Shown here piece by piece: positions 55,242-63,250 of a DNA stretch of 64,000 bases; positions within the stretch are counted from its first letter, which is position 1; every line of letters begins with the position of its first letter. Location of the stretch: assembly GCF_024448715.1 (NCBI RefSeq), contig NZ_JAMOHZ010000004.1, forward strand, positions 248,001 through 312,000. The letters are read 5' to 3'. The position numbers were made by a program, and so were the translations under genes. Under the pieces are notes generated by a model. The model ran no database searches and was not told the origin of the DNA. It saw only the letters and a list, made by a program, of their open reading frames with translations. This stretch comes from Stutzerimonas stutzeri (GTDB lineage: Bacteria > Pseudomonadota > Gammaproteobacteria > Pseudomonadales > Pseudomonadaceae).

Positions 55242-55850
55242 ATGCAGATGCAGCGTTATCGATTCACCTGGCAAGCGGCGACGGTTCTGTTCATGTCCTG
55301 GCTGCTGGCCGGCTGCGGCATCAACAATATTCCCCAGTACGACGAACAAGTGAAATCCGCCTGGTCGCAGGTGGAGAATCAATATCAGCGCCGCGCCGAT
55401 CTGATCCCCAACCTGGTCGAGACGGTCAAAGGTTTCGCCCGCCAGGAGCAGGACACCTTGACCGCTGTGGTCGAAGCGCGGGCCAAGGCCACTTCGATTC
55501 AGGTCGACGCCGACACATTGAACGACCCTCAGCAACTGCAACGCTTCCAGCAGGCGCAGAATCAGCTGAGCGGTGCGCTGAGTCGGCTGATGGCGGTGTC
55601 CGAACGCTACCCCGATCTGAAATCCAACCAGAACTTCCTCGCCCTGCAATCGCAGCTCGAAGGCACCGAGAATCGCATCGCTGTAGCACGTCGCGACTTC
55701 ATCGCCGCTGTCGAGCGTTACAACACTGAGATTCGTACTTTCCCCGGCCGCATCTGGCACAGCCTGATGTATAGCGACATGCCAATCCGCGAAAACTTCG
55801 AGGCGACGGCCGAAAACGCCGAGCAGGCGCCAAAAGTGCAGTTTCAATGA
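55242..55850 (+). CDS. LemA family lipoprotein
   Basis: 202 residues from the ATG at 55242; ATG 55227 is also in frame. Signal peptide with lipobox LLAGC (about residues 17-25), then the LemA helical domain: QVKSAWSQVENQYQRRADLIPNLVETVKGFA and FPGRIWHSLMY near the end. Such proteins often sit beside TPM-domain genes, as here. It overlaps the next gene by 4 bp. Function unclear. Confidence 0.88.
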   Translation: MQMQRYRFTWQAATVLFMSWLLAGCGINNIPQYDEQVKSAWSQVENQYQRRADLIPNLVETVKGFARQEQDTLTAVVEARAKATSIQVDADTLNDPQQLQRFQQAQNQLSGALSRLMAVSERYPDLKSNQNFLALQSQLEGTENRIAVARRDFIAAVERYNTEIRTFPGRIWHSLMYSDMPIRENFEATAENAEQAPKVQFQ

Positions 55851-56599
55851 CGCGTACGCTACCTCTGTTGCTGGCGCTGCTGTTTTGCGCCAGCGACCTG
55901 TTGGCCCAGGAGGTCGAAGTACCCACGCTGACCGGCCGAGTCGTGGATCAGGCCGAGCTGCTCGATACGCAGGCCGAAGCGCGGCTGACCAGTATGCTTG
56001 CCGCCCACGAGCAGGCTAGCAGCGAGCAGGTTGTGGTAGTGACGCTACCCAATCTGCAAGGTCGCAGCATCGAAGAGACAGGGCTGCAGCTGGGTCGCGA
56101 ATGGGGTATCGGCCAGAAAGGCGAAGACAACGGCGCGCTATTGATTATTGCCCGAGACGACCGCCAAATCCGTATCGAGGTGGGGTATGGACTCGAGGGT
56201 CGCCTGACCGACGCCCAGTCGTCGGTGATCATCAACAGCATCATTGCCCCCGCGTTCCAGCAGGGCGACTTCACCCGCGGTATCACCGAAGGTACCGAAG
56301 CGATCATACGGGTGCTGGGCGGCGATCCGTTGCAAACGGCTGGCATGCGGCCGGCAATGCCCATGGGCGCGCAGGAACCGGGCGGTCTCGGCATCCTCGG
56401 CTTCTTTTTGATGCTGGTAGCCATCTTCGTCATCGGTGGTGGTCGTGGTCGCGGTGGCCGTGGGGCGGGACGTGCGCTGCTGCTCGGTGCCCTGCTGGGC
56501 GGCATGGGACGCGGCGGCGGCGGTGGCGGTTTTGGCGGTGGCGGCTTCGGTGGAGGTGGTGGCGGTTTCGGTGGTGGAGGCGCCTCCGGTGGCTGGTGA
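55847..56599 (+). CDS. TPM-domain (YgcG-type) secreted/membrane protein with glycine-rich tail
   Basis: 250 residues: signal peptide (about 1-21), TPM domain (about 30-165, LTGRVVDQAELLDTQAEARL, GREWGIGQKGEDNGALLIIARDDRQIRIEVGYGLEG), one membrane helix (about 184-200) and a C-terminal tail almost all Gly with Phe and Arg. This layout is standard for YgcG-like proteins. ATGA overlap with the LemA gene shows coupled translation. Confidence 0.9.
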   Translation: MTRTLPLLLALLFCASDLLAQEVEVPTLTGRVVDQAELLDTQAEARLTSMLAAHEQASSEQVVVVTLPNLQGRSIEETGLQLGREWGIGQKGEDNGALLIIARDDRQIRIEVGYGLEGRLTDAQSSVIINSIIAPAFQQGDFTRGITEGTEAIIRVLGGDPLQTAGMRPAMPMGAQEPGGLGILGFFLMLVAIFVIGGGRGRGGRGAGRALLLGALLGGMGRGGGGGGFGGGGFGGGGGGFGGGGASGGW

Positions 56600-56619
56600 C
56601 CAGAGGCTACGAACCGGTG

Positions 56620-56648
56620 ACCACCATAGGATGGATGAAACCCATCGC
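56620..56648. repeat. REP-like single hairpin (GATGG/CCATC)
   Basis: ATAGGATGGATGAAACCCATC has the look of the short GTAGG-type Pseudomonas repeat, with GATGG at 56630 pairing with CCATC at 56642. Only one half is seen. Confidence 0.35.
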
Positions 56649-56728
56649 TGGCTCCTCTTGGAGTTCAGCCGATCAGCCCAATGTCCCTTCGATCAAAATA
56701 GCGAAAACTTCTTCATGATGAACAAGCA

Positions 56729-57346
56729 ATGACCCTACTGACAGAAAGCGAGCTGCAACAGGTAGCCGAAGCAATCGAGCGTATCGAACGTGATACCGAC
56801 GCTGAGTTGGTAACGGTGTTGGCCGCGCAGGCTGATGACTACCGCTACATACCGCTGCTCTGGTCCAGCCTGCTGGCGTTGCTGTTGCCCGGTGCGCTGC
56901 TGTTTTTCACCGGCTGGCTGACAGCCTGGCAACTCTTGCTGGTGCAATGGCTGACGTTTGTCGTGCTGGCGCTGGTGTTCCGTCTGGACGCGGTGACTAC
57001 TCGGCTGATTCCGCGCTCGGTTCGTCATTGGCGAGCCTGCAATCTGGCGCGGCGGCAATTCATCGAACTCAACCTGCACCACACGGTCGGCGGCACCGGC
57101 ATGCTGATCTTCGTATCCGAAGCCGAGCGTTACGTGGAGATTCTGGTTGATCGCGGCATCTCCAGCCGTATCGATGACAGCGCCTGGCAGTCGATTGTCA
57201 CGAGCTTCACCGCGGACGTGCGCAACGGCCAGGTGCTGGAAGGATTTCTCGGTTGTATCGAAGCCTGCGGCTCGCTGCTCAAGCAGCACGTGCCGGCCAC
57301 GCATGAGCGTAACGAGCTGCCGAATCGGCTGGTGGTGCTGCCCTGA
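56729..57346 (+). CDS. TPM-domain membrane protein
   Basis: 205 residues: a short N-terminal region, two membrane helices (about 42-85), and a TPM-type domain split around them (TDAELVTVLAAQADDYRY; GTGMLIFVSEAERYVEILVDRGISSRIDD). It is the third gene of a LemA-TPM-TPM set. A 33-codon open frame upstream overlaps its start but has no other support. Confidence 0.82.
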   Translation: MTLLTESELQQVAEAIERIERDTDAELVTVLAAQADDYRYIPLLWSSLLALLLPGALLFFTGWLTAWQLLLVQWLTFVVLALVFRLDAVTTRLIPRSVRHWRACNLARRQFIELNLHHTVGGTGMLIFVSEAERYVEILVDRGISSRIDDSAWQSIVTSFTADVRNGQVLEGFLGCIEACGSLLKQHVPATHERNELPNRLVVLP

Positions 57347-57402
57347 TGCAGCGCTGAGTCAGCTGGCAGCAGGCACCTGCGAATAGCCGATTCCCGAAGC
57401 AG

Positions 57403-57452
57403 AACGGCGGAAGCCGCGCGAGGTCGATTCGCGCGGCTTCCGCCGTTTTTTT
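57403..57452. terminator. Strong rho-independent terminator between the TPM and FtsH-like genes
   Basis: A 19-bp stem beginning AACGGCGGAAGCC, with a short loop at 57422-57428 and seven T after. The A-side is weak, so it mainly serves the plus strand, but it lies just past the end of the convergent gene too. Confidence 0.9.
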
Positions 57453-57464
57453 CTGACTATCGCT

Positions 57465-59432
57465 TCAGAGCATTCCCGGACCGTCATCCTCGGGTTGCTC
57501 TATCGGCGCCAGCTCGAAGTGCTCGGCGTGCTCCATGGCACTGGCCGCGACGCGGTCGATGCTGCTCATGGCATGGCCGATGATCGAGCTGACGCTGGCG
57601 TCGTGATGATGCTCGGGCAGGCGATCGATAGCTGCCAGTACTTCTTCACCCGGCACGGTTTCCTCGGCCAGTAGCTTGTCGGCGACCTCGTCCAGCGCTG
57701 GTTTGAGCCGCTGCAGCAACGCCATGCATTCACGGTCCAGTTGCTTGAGCAGGTTATCCGCAGCGCGAATCGATTCGCCGGAATCGAACTCGATATGCGC
57801 GTCGCGCACGGCCTGCAGGCTCAGTAACGAGCCGGTTGGGCCCATCCCAAGTGCGCCGACCATCGACAGGGCGATCTTCGAAGCTTCTTGCAGATCCTGG
57901 CCGGCTCCGGACGACACCTCGTGGAAATACAGCTGCTCGGCACCACGCCCGGCCAGCAGCATCTGGATGCGGTTGCGCAGTTCGGATTCCATATGCAGGC
58001 GCTTGTCTTCTACCGGCGTAACCAGCGTCACGCCTAGTGCCTGGCCGCGCGGCAGGATGGTGACCTTTTCCACCCGACCTACCTTCAGCGCCGCCGCGAC
58101 CAGCGCGTGGCCGGCTTCGTGCACGGCGATGCGTTTGCGATCGCTCGGCGACATCGGCGTCACGCCCGACGGCTGTTCGCCTATGCGGCAGGTTTCCACG
58201 GCATCGACGAAGTGCGCCATGGTCACCGCCGTCGCCGCGCCACGTGCGGCGAGCAGGGCGGCATGGTTGACGATATAGGCGATGGCGGCCGGCGTCAGGC
58301 CGACGGTGTTGCGTGCCAATTGAGCGAAATCCAGTTCCTGCTCGGCGCGGATCTTGTCTGCGTAGAGACGGAACAGCGCCTCGCGGTCGTTCAGGCCCGG
58401 CAGGCCGACCGCGATGGAGCGATCGAAGCGCCCCTCGCGCACCAGCGCTGGGTCCAGTGAATTGGGGAAGTTGGTCGCGCCCAGCACCAGCACGCCGCTG
58501 GCGCCGTCGAAGCCGTCCATCTCGGCGAGAAACTGGTTGATGATGCGGTTGCTCTCGGCGTCGCTGGAGCGCTGCTGCTCGGCGCGCTTGCCGATGCCGT
58601 CGATCTCGTCGATGAAGATGATGCATGGCGCCTGCTTGCGCGCGGTGCGGAATAGCGCCTTGACCTTCTGAATGCCAACACCGAAGTACATCGACGAGAA
58701 GTCGCTGCCGGTCACCTGGATGAAGCTGGCGTTGGACTCGGTCGCCAGTGCCTTTGCCAGTTGGGTCTTGCCGGTACCAGGCTCGCCGGTCAGCAAAACG
58801 CCTTTTGGCGGACGCGCGCCCAGCGCAGCGTAGGCAGCGGGGTCGCGCAGATAGTCGGTGACGTCGCTGAGCGCCTGCTTGGCTTCGCTGGCGCCGACGA
58901 CGTCGGCAAAGCTGATGCCGCTGCCCTTGCGCTGTACGCGGAAGGCCTGGCTTTTGATCGCCAGATAGCCGAGTGCGCCGACCAATAGAAGAATGAAAGG
59001 TGCATAGGGCACCAGAACTTTGTACCAGGGCGCCTCGCCGTCGGTATCGAACAACGTCAGCGGGAACAGCTGGCCTTCGCTGCTGGCGTATTGATCGAGC
59101 AGCAGCTGGGCGACACGCCCTGACTGGTCCGGCACCCAATAGCGCAGGCCGTCGTGCCGGCTGATATAGACCGCGTCCTTGCCTAGCGCGGCGCTGGCGA
59201 TAGCCGCGACACGCAAATCGCCCATCAGCACGGACAGATCGCGGCGGTTGGCTTGCCAGGGATCGGTTGAATCCTGCAGGGCTTCGAGCATGCTGGCAGC
59301 CGCACCTGTCGCAGGGGTGGCCGGAGCGGCGGGTTGAAAGTGCCAGAAGGCCACACAAGCGGCGATCAGCAACGACATGAAAACGGAGAGCACAGGGCCG
59401 CGGCGGCCTTGTAGCAGACGTGGTTTTTTCAT
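57465..59432 (-). CDS. FtsH-like AAA membrane protease (extra copy)
   Basis: 655 residues from the ATG reading MKKPRLLQGRR. Order: membrane helix (about 14-32), periplasmic segment, second helix (about 130-150), AAA domain with Walker A GEPGTGKTQLAKAL (about 215), Walker B CIIFIDEIDGIGKR and Arg fingers in LDPALVREGRFDR, then the zinc protease motif HEAGHALVAAAL (about 438) with the distant Asp in SSGAGQDLQEASKIA. All catalytic elements look intact. The pore loop is MYFGVG rather than the usual MFVGVG. The housekeeping ftsH is not in this window, so this may be a paralogue. Confidence 0.88.
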   Translation of the reverse strand: MKKPRLLQGRRGPVLSVFMSLLIAACVAFWHFQPAAPATPATGAAASMLEALQDSTDPWQANRRDLSVLMGDLRVAAIASAALGKDAVYISRHDGLRYWVPDQSGRVAQLLLDQYASSEGQLFPLTLFDTDGEAPWYKVLVPYAPFILLLVGALGYLAIKSQAFRVQRKGSGISFADVVGASEAKQALSDVTDYLRDPAAYAALGARPPKGVLLTGEPGTGKTQLAKALATESNASFIQVTGSDFSSMYFGVGIQKVKALFRTARKQAPCIIFIDEIDGIGKRAEQQRSSDAESNRIINQFLAEMDGFDGASGVLVLGATNFPNSLDPALVREGRFDRSIAVGLPGLNDREALFRLYADKIRAEQELDFAQLARNTVGLTPAAIAYIVNHAALLAARGAATAVTMAHFVDAVETCRIGEQPSGVTPMSPSDRKRIAVHEAGHALVAAALKVGRVEKVTILPRGQALGVTLVTPVEDKRLHMESELRNRIQMLLAGRGAEQLYFHEVSSGAGQDLQEASKIALSMVGALGMGPTGSLLSLQAVRDAHIEFDSGESIRAADNLLKQLDRECMALLQRLKPALDEVADKLLAEETVPGEEVLAAIDRLPEHHHDASVSSIIGHAMSSIDRVAASAMEHAEHFELAPIEQPEDDGPGML

Positions 59433-60119
59433 TTCACAATCCAATCGGGAAGCCCGATGTTTCGACAAACAACCGCCCAAGGGCGGACCACTGTTGTACG
59501 CGGGAGACCCGCGACGCCAATCGCATGGCGTTGGGCAGTACGGGCTAGTTGGATGCGATTTATATGCCGGACTGCGGTTCGGATTGTTCGGTTCCGATAG
59601 CCGGCGAGCATACGGCAAGTGCCACCATGCGCGGGGCAACGCGACGAATGGCGCCTGGATTTACGACGAATGACCGTTTGGCCGTAGAACTAAATGTTCA
59701 CGACACTCTTTGAGAAAGCCGGAGCGTATCAGTCGGGTCGCCGGATGCGCTGACTTTAGGGGAAACGGTCGATTTGGCGCTGCGGGGGCCGAAACGAGTC
59801 CATTGATACCGAATGAGGAAATGGGATCGAAATAAAAAACCGTTTCTATCCCCAACGCGACGATACCTGGCTGCTTATCGTTCAAGACAATGTTTGGATG
59901 AGGTGCGATGAAGCTTTTTATGGGACCTAAGTTCAAGCGCTCTTATTTATCAAGTGCAGGCTCGGGCCATTCCAGCCTAAAGTCGGCCCGCTGGTTCAGC
60001 TAACACGCATTGGTGATGCAGGAGTCCATTTAATCGCGCCGGATATGTCTGGATTGCTGCGCCAAAGGGTGACGGCTTGGATTCACAGGGGCTTCGAATC
60101 GAAAACTAGGGATTAGAAA
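59433..60119. other. Intergenic region between the FtsH-like gene and a binding-protein gene
   Basis: 687 bp with no gene I can support. Base composition falls toward AT on the right. Promoters for the two divergent neighbours must be here. A 91-codon minus-strand frame at 59661-59936 has no ribosome site or familiar sequence. Confidence 0.6.
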
Positions 60120-60881
60120 ATGCATATAAAAAATAAAAAACTTAGCTTCGCTTTCGTGACTTTATTGTTCGCGTTTTTACCTTCCGCTTTCGCCAACAGC
60201 GACGACGTAAAAATCAACCTGTTAACGCAGAACTTTCCACCGTTCAGCATGGCCATTGACGGTAAAAACTTCGCGCGAGAGGAGTCGATTGACGGCATCG
60301 ATGCCGATGTCGTGGCCAAACTCTTCAAACGGGCAGGTATCGACTATGAAATGACGCTTCGTTTTCCATGGAACCGCTTGCAGGAATTAGCCGAGCAAAA
60401 GCCTGGTTTCGCCGTGTTTTCCCTTAGCCGCACGCCGGAGCGCGAACCCAAATACAAATGGGTTGGCCCGTTGAGCGAGATCCAGATCGTGCTGTTGAAG
60501 TTGCCTGGAAGCCCTATCCAGCTTGCCAGTCTTGACGACGCGAAGCAGTACCGCATCGGCTCGAAGGACGGCAGCGTAGGCAGTCGATACTTGATCAATC
60601 GCGGATTTGAGCTTCACAAGTCCTTGATCAATACGCCGGAAAAACTCAAGGCTGGCAAATTCGACTTATGGGCGACAACCAATCCGTCCGGCGATTACGA
60701 AGCGATACAAGCTGGGATCGGTTCTCTGGAGGTTGCGTTGACCCTGAGCAGGGTCGATCTTTACCTGGCGCTGAATAAAGAGACATCCGACGAAGTAGTG
60801 CAGAAACTCCAGCGCACCTTGGATCAGATGAAGCAAGAGGGACTGCTGCAAAAGGCTACGCAGCGCTACATGAACAATTGA
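60120..60881 (+). CDS. Periplasmic amino acid-type substrate-binding protein (SBP_bac_3)
   Basis: 253 residues: a Lys-rich signal peptide (about 1-25, ending AFA), then a type-II periplasmic fold (VKINLLTQNFPPFSMAI, GIDADVVAKLFKRAGIDYEMTLRFPWNRLQELAE, FAVFSLSRTPEREPKYKWVGPL). Members bind amino acids or sense ligands. No permease or ATPase gene adjoins it, so it may be an orphan receptor. The coding sequence is visibly richer in A/T than its neighbours, notably in the first 60 bp. Confidence 0.82.
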   Translation: MHIKNKKLSFAFVTLLFAFLPSAFANSDDVKINLLTQNFPPFSMAIDGKNFAREESIDGIDADVVAKLFKRAGIDYEMTLRFPWNRLQELAEQKPGFAVFSLSRTPEREPKYKWVGPLSEIQIVLLKLPGSPIQLASLDDAKQYRIGSKDGSVGSRYLINRGFELHKSLINTPEKLKAGKFDLWATTNPSGDYEAIQAGIGSLEVALTLSRVDLYLALNKETSDEVVQKLQRTLDQMKQEGLLQKATQRYMNN

Positions 60882-61201
60882 GTTAGATAGACGCAAGCGG
60901 CTCGTCAGCATTACGCCGCGCGCAGCTAGCTTGATTGGCACCGCGTCGGCGGTGCACTGGCGACAGTGATTGCCAGCCAAGCCCTGATCAATGGCCCTGC
61001 CGTCGGGTTGCGGGGTCTCTTCAGCAGCGCCACGGTGAACATGATCTGCCCTCGCTGATAATAGCCGCACTGCACCACCCTCATCGGCCTCGCTAATCTG
61101 CTCGAAAGTGACGTCTTGCGAGCTTTTACCTCGCTGACTGGCAGCTTATCCGGATACGACAAATCACCCGGCGGGGTGCGCTTAGCTGGCCCGCCGGTTG
61201 G
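60882..61201. other. Intergenic region before the Mrp/ApbC gene end
   Basis: 320 bp between the convergent binding-protein and mrp genes. Apart from a GC hairpin near the right edge I see no gene or clear repeat. Confidence 0.6.
61168..61197 (-). terminator. Possible terminator hairpin after mrp/apbC
   Basis: CCGGCGGG and CCCGCCGG form an 8-bp stem just past the mrp stop. There is no proper T-run, so it may only protect the message end. Confidence 0.35.
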
Positions 61202-62302
61202 TCAGGCCTCGATCACATTTGGCAGCGATGCCTGTGTCTCTCTGCTGCGCAGGGACAGCCTAGCAGCGGCCCGTCGAGCGATGTTCAGGTAGGCCTGCGC
61301 CAGGCTGCCGTGGGGGTCGCTGACAAGAACGGGAAGGCCGTCATCGGCGCCGATGCGAATGCGCATGTCCAGTGGCAGCTCGCCAAGCAACTCGCTGCCG
61401 TACTGGTCAGCCATACGTCGCGCGCCGCCGCTGCCGAAGATGTGCTCCTCATGCCCGCACTGACTGCAGACGTGCAGGCTCATGTTCTCGATGATGCCGA
61501 GCACTGGCACGTTGACCTTCTCGAACATGCGCAGGCCCTTGCGCGCATCGAGCAGGGCGAGATCTTGCGGTGTGGTGACGATCAGCGCGGCGGAGACCGG
61601 CATCTTCTGCGCCAGGGTCAGATGGATATCCCCAGTGCCAGGCGGCAGATCGACGATCAGATAATCCAGTTCCTGCCATCGGGTTTCTTCAAGCAGCCGG
61701 GTCAGCGCCTGGGTGATCATCGGGCCGCGCCAGATCACCGGTGCTTCTTCATCCACGAGAAAGCCGATGGACATGCATTGCAGGCCGTGGCCGAGCATCG
61801 GTTCCAGCTTGCCGTCGCGGCTTTCCGGCATACCGGAAAGGCCTAATAGGCGCGGCTGGCTGGGACCGTACAGATCAGCATCGAGCATGCCGACCCTCGC
61901 GCCATCGGCGGCCAGGGCTAGTGCGAGATTCGTCGCGGTGGTGGACTTGCCCACGCCGCCTTTGCCCGAGGCGACCGCGATCAAATGTTTCACGCCAGGC
62001 ACTGCCTGGGCCGTGACCGGCGCGGCAGTGACGGTCCAGTCGATCTCGACCGTTATCGCTCTTGCTTGGGTATGGGCCAACAACAGCGCTTGCAGCGCCC
62101 GGCTCAGCGCCTGCTGATAGCCATCCGCTGGAAAGCCCAGCGATAGCTCGAGATGCAGGTGCGTACCCTCGACCCGGAGCGCACGTACCGCGCCGGCACT
62201 GATCAGGTCACAACCGAGGCAGGGTTCGACCCACTGTGACAGGGCGTGTTCGGCCTGCTGAGTCAGATCGATGCTGGGTGTCGCAAAGCGGTGAAGTGTC
62301 AT
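61202..62302 (-). CDS. apbC: Iron-sulfur cluster carrier protein Mrp/ApbC
   Basis: 366 residues from the ATG at 62302, preceded by GGAG. An N-terminal MIP18-like domain (about 1-85), the deviant Walker A VASGKGGVGKSTTATNLALAL, LDADLYGPSQPRLLG, LIVDLPPGTGDIHLTL and the CxxC pair VCSQCGHEEHIFG. It binds and transfers 4Fe-4S clusters. Confidence 0.95.
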   Translation of the reverse strand: MTLHRFATPSIDLTQQAEHALSQWVEPCLGCDLISAGAVRALRVEGTHLHLELSLGFPADGYQQALSRALQALLLAHTQARAITVEIDWTVTAAPVTAQAVPGVKHLIAVASGKGGVGKSTTATNLALALAADGARVGMLDADLYGPSQPRLLGLSGMPESRDGKLEPMLGHGLQCMSIGFLVDEEAPVIWRGPMITQALTRLLEETRWQELDYLIVDLPPGTGDIHLTLAQKMPVSAALIVTTPQDLALLDARKGLRMFEKVNVPVLGIIENMSLHVCSQCGHEEHIFGSGGARRMADQYGSELLGELPLDMRIRIGADDGLPVLVSDPHGSLAQAYLNIARRAAARLSLRSRETQASLPNVIEA

Positions 62303-62334
62303 GGTGAGCTCCAGGGCTAAATTGAATGGCTTTT

Positions 62335-62413
62335 GTAGGAGCGAGGGGAACGCCGAGGCTTTGCTCGCGGACCCCAGGCCACGCAAAAGCTTCGCGAGCA
62401 AGCTCGCTCCTAC
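62335..62413. repeat. REP inverted pair with an altered left half
   Basis: Same family as the pair at 53809. The right half reads TTCGCGAGCAAGCTCGCTCC followed by TAC. The left half begins GTAGGAGCGAG but is then split by about 12 bases (GGGAACGCCGAG) before GCTTTGCTCGCG resumes. Confidence 0.85.
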
Positions 62414-62428
62414 AGGCCCGTCTCAGTT

Positions 62429-63205
62429 TCATTTCTCGACGAAAGCGCGCTCGATCACGTAGTCGCCGGGTTCGCCCTGCTGCGCCGACGCTTCGAAACC
62501 CATCTCGTCGAGCATGCCGGTCAGCGCGTCGAGCATCGCCGGGCTGCCGCAGAGCATCACCCGGTCGCTGTGCTTGTTCAGCGGCGGCAGGCCGATGTCG
62601 GCGGCGAGCTGGCCGGTTTCAACCAGCGTGGTGATGCGGCCCTGATTGCGGAACGGCTCGCGGGTGACGGTGGGGTAGTAGATGAGCTTGTCGCGCACCT
62701 CTTCACCGAGGAATTCGTGCTGCGGCAGTTCGTGGGTGAGGTAGTCGTGATAGGCCAGTTCACTGACCTCGCGTACGCAATGCACCAGTACGATTTTGTC
62801 GAAGCGCTCGTAGGCTTCGGGGTCGCGGACGATGCTCATGAACGGCGCGAGGCCGGTGCCGGTGCCGAACAGATAGAGGTGTTTGCCGGGCCGCAGGTCG
62901 TGCATGACCAGCGTGCCGACCGGCTTGCGGCTGACCAGGATCGGGTCACCTTCCTTGAGATGCTGCAGGCGCGAGGTGAGCGGGCCGTCCGGCACCTTGA
63001 TGCTGAGAAATTCCAGGTGCTCGTCGTGGTTCGCGCTGACGATGCTGTAGGCACGCATCAGCGGCTTGCCCTCGACGCCGAGGCCGATCATCACGAAGTG
63101 ACCGTTCTCGAAGCGCAGGCCCGGATCGCGGGTGGTAGTGAAGCTGAACAGGGTGTCGTTCCAGTGACGAACGCTGAGAACGCTTTCGGTACCGATTGCA
63201 GCCAT
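62429..63205 (-). CDS. fpr: Ferredoxin-NADP(+) reductase
   Basis: 258 residues from the ATG at 63205 with GGAGG upstream. FAD motif RAYSIVSA, NADP motif LFGTGTGLAPFMSIVRDP and HCVREVSELAYHDYL, and the C-terminal FVEK ending typical of Pseudomonas Fpr. It moves electrons between NADPH and ferredoxin or flavodoxin and helps in oxidative stress. Confidence 0.96.
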   Translation of the reverse strand: MAAIGTESVLSVRHWNDTLFSFTTTRDPGLRFENGHFVMIGLGVEGKPLMRAYSIVSANHDEHLEFLSIKVPDGPLTSRLQHLKEGDPILVSRKPVGTLVMHDLRPGKHLYLFGTGTGLAPFMSIVRDPEAYERFDKIVLVHCVREVSELAYHDYLTHELPQHEFLGEEVRDKLIYYPTVTREPFRNQGRITTLVETGQLAADIGLPPLNKHSDRVMLCGSPAMLDALTGMLDEMGFEASAQQGEPGDYVIERAFVEK

Positions 63206-63250
63206 GGCAAAACCTCCAACAGTCAATGGGAAACGAGGCAGGAAAAATCG

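Noticed and set aside
56631..56732. 33-codon frame overlapping the start of the second TPM gene
   Set aside because: It overlaps a REP-like hairpin, has no clear ribosome site, and its sequence is unfamiliar.
60926..61162. 78-codon minus-strand frame after the binding-protein gene
   Set aside because: No ribosome site or similarity to a known family; convergent intergenic DNA is a simpler explanation.
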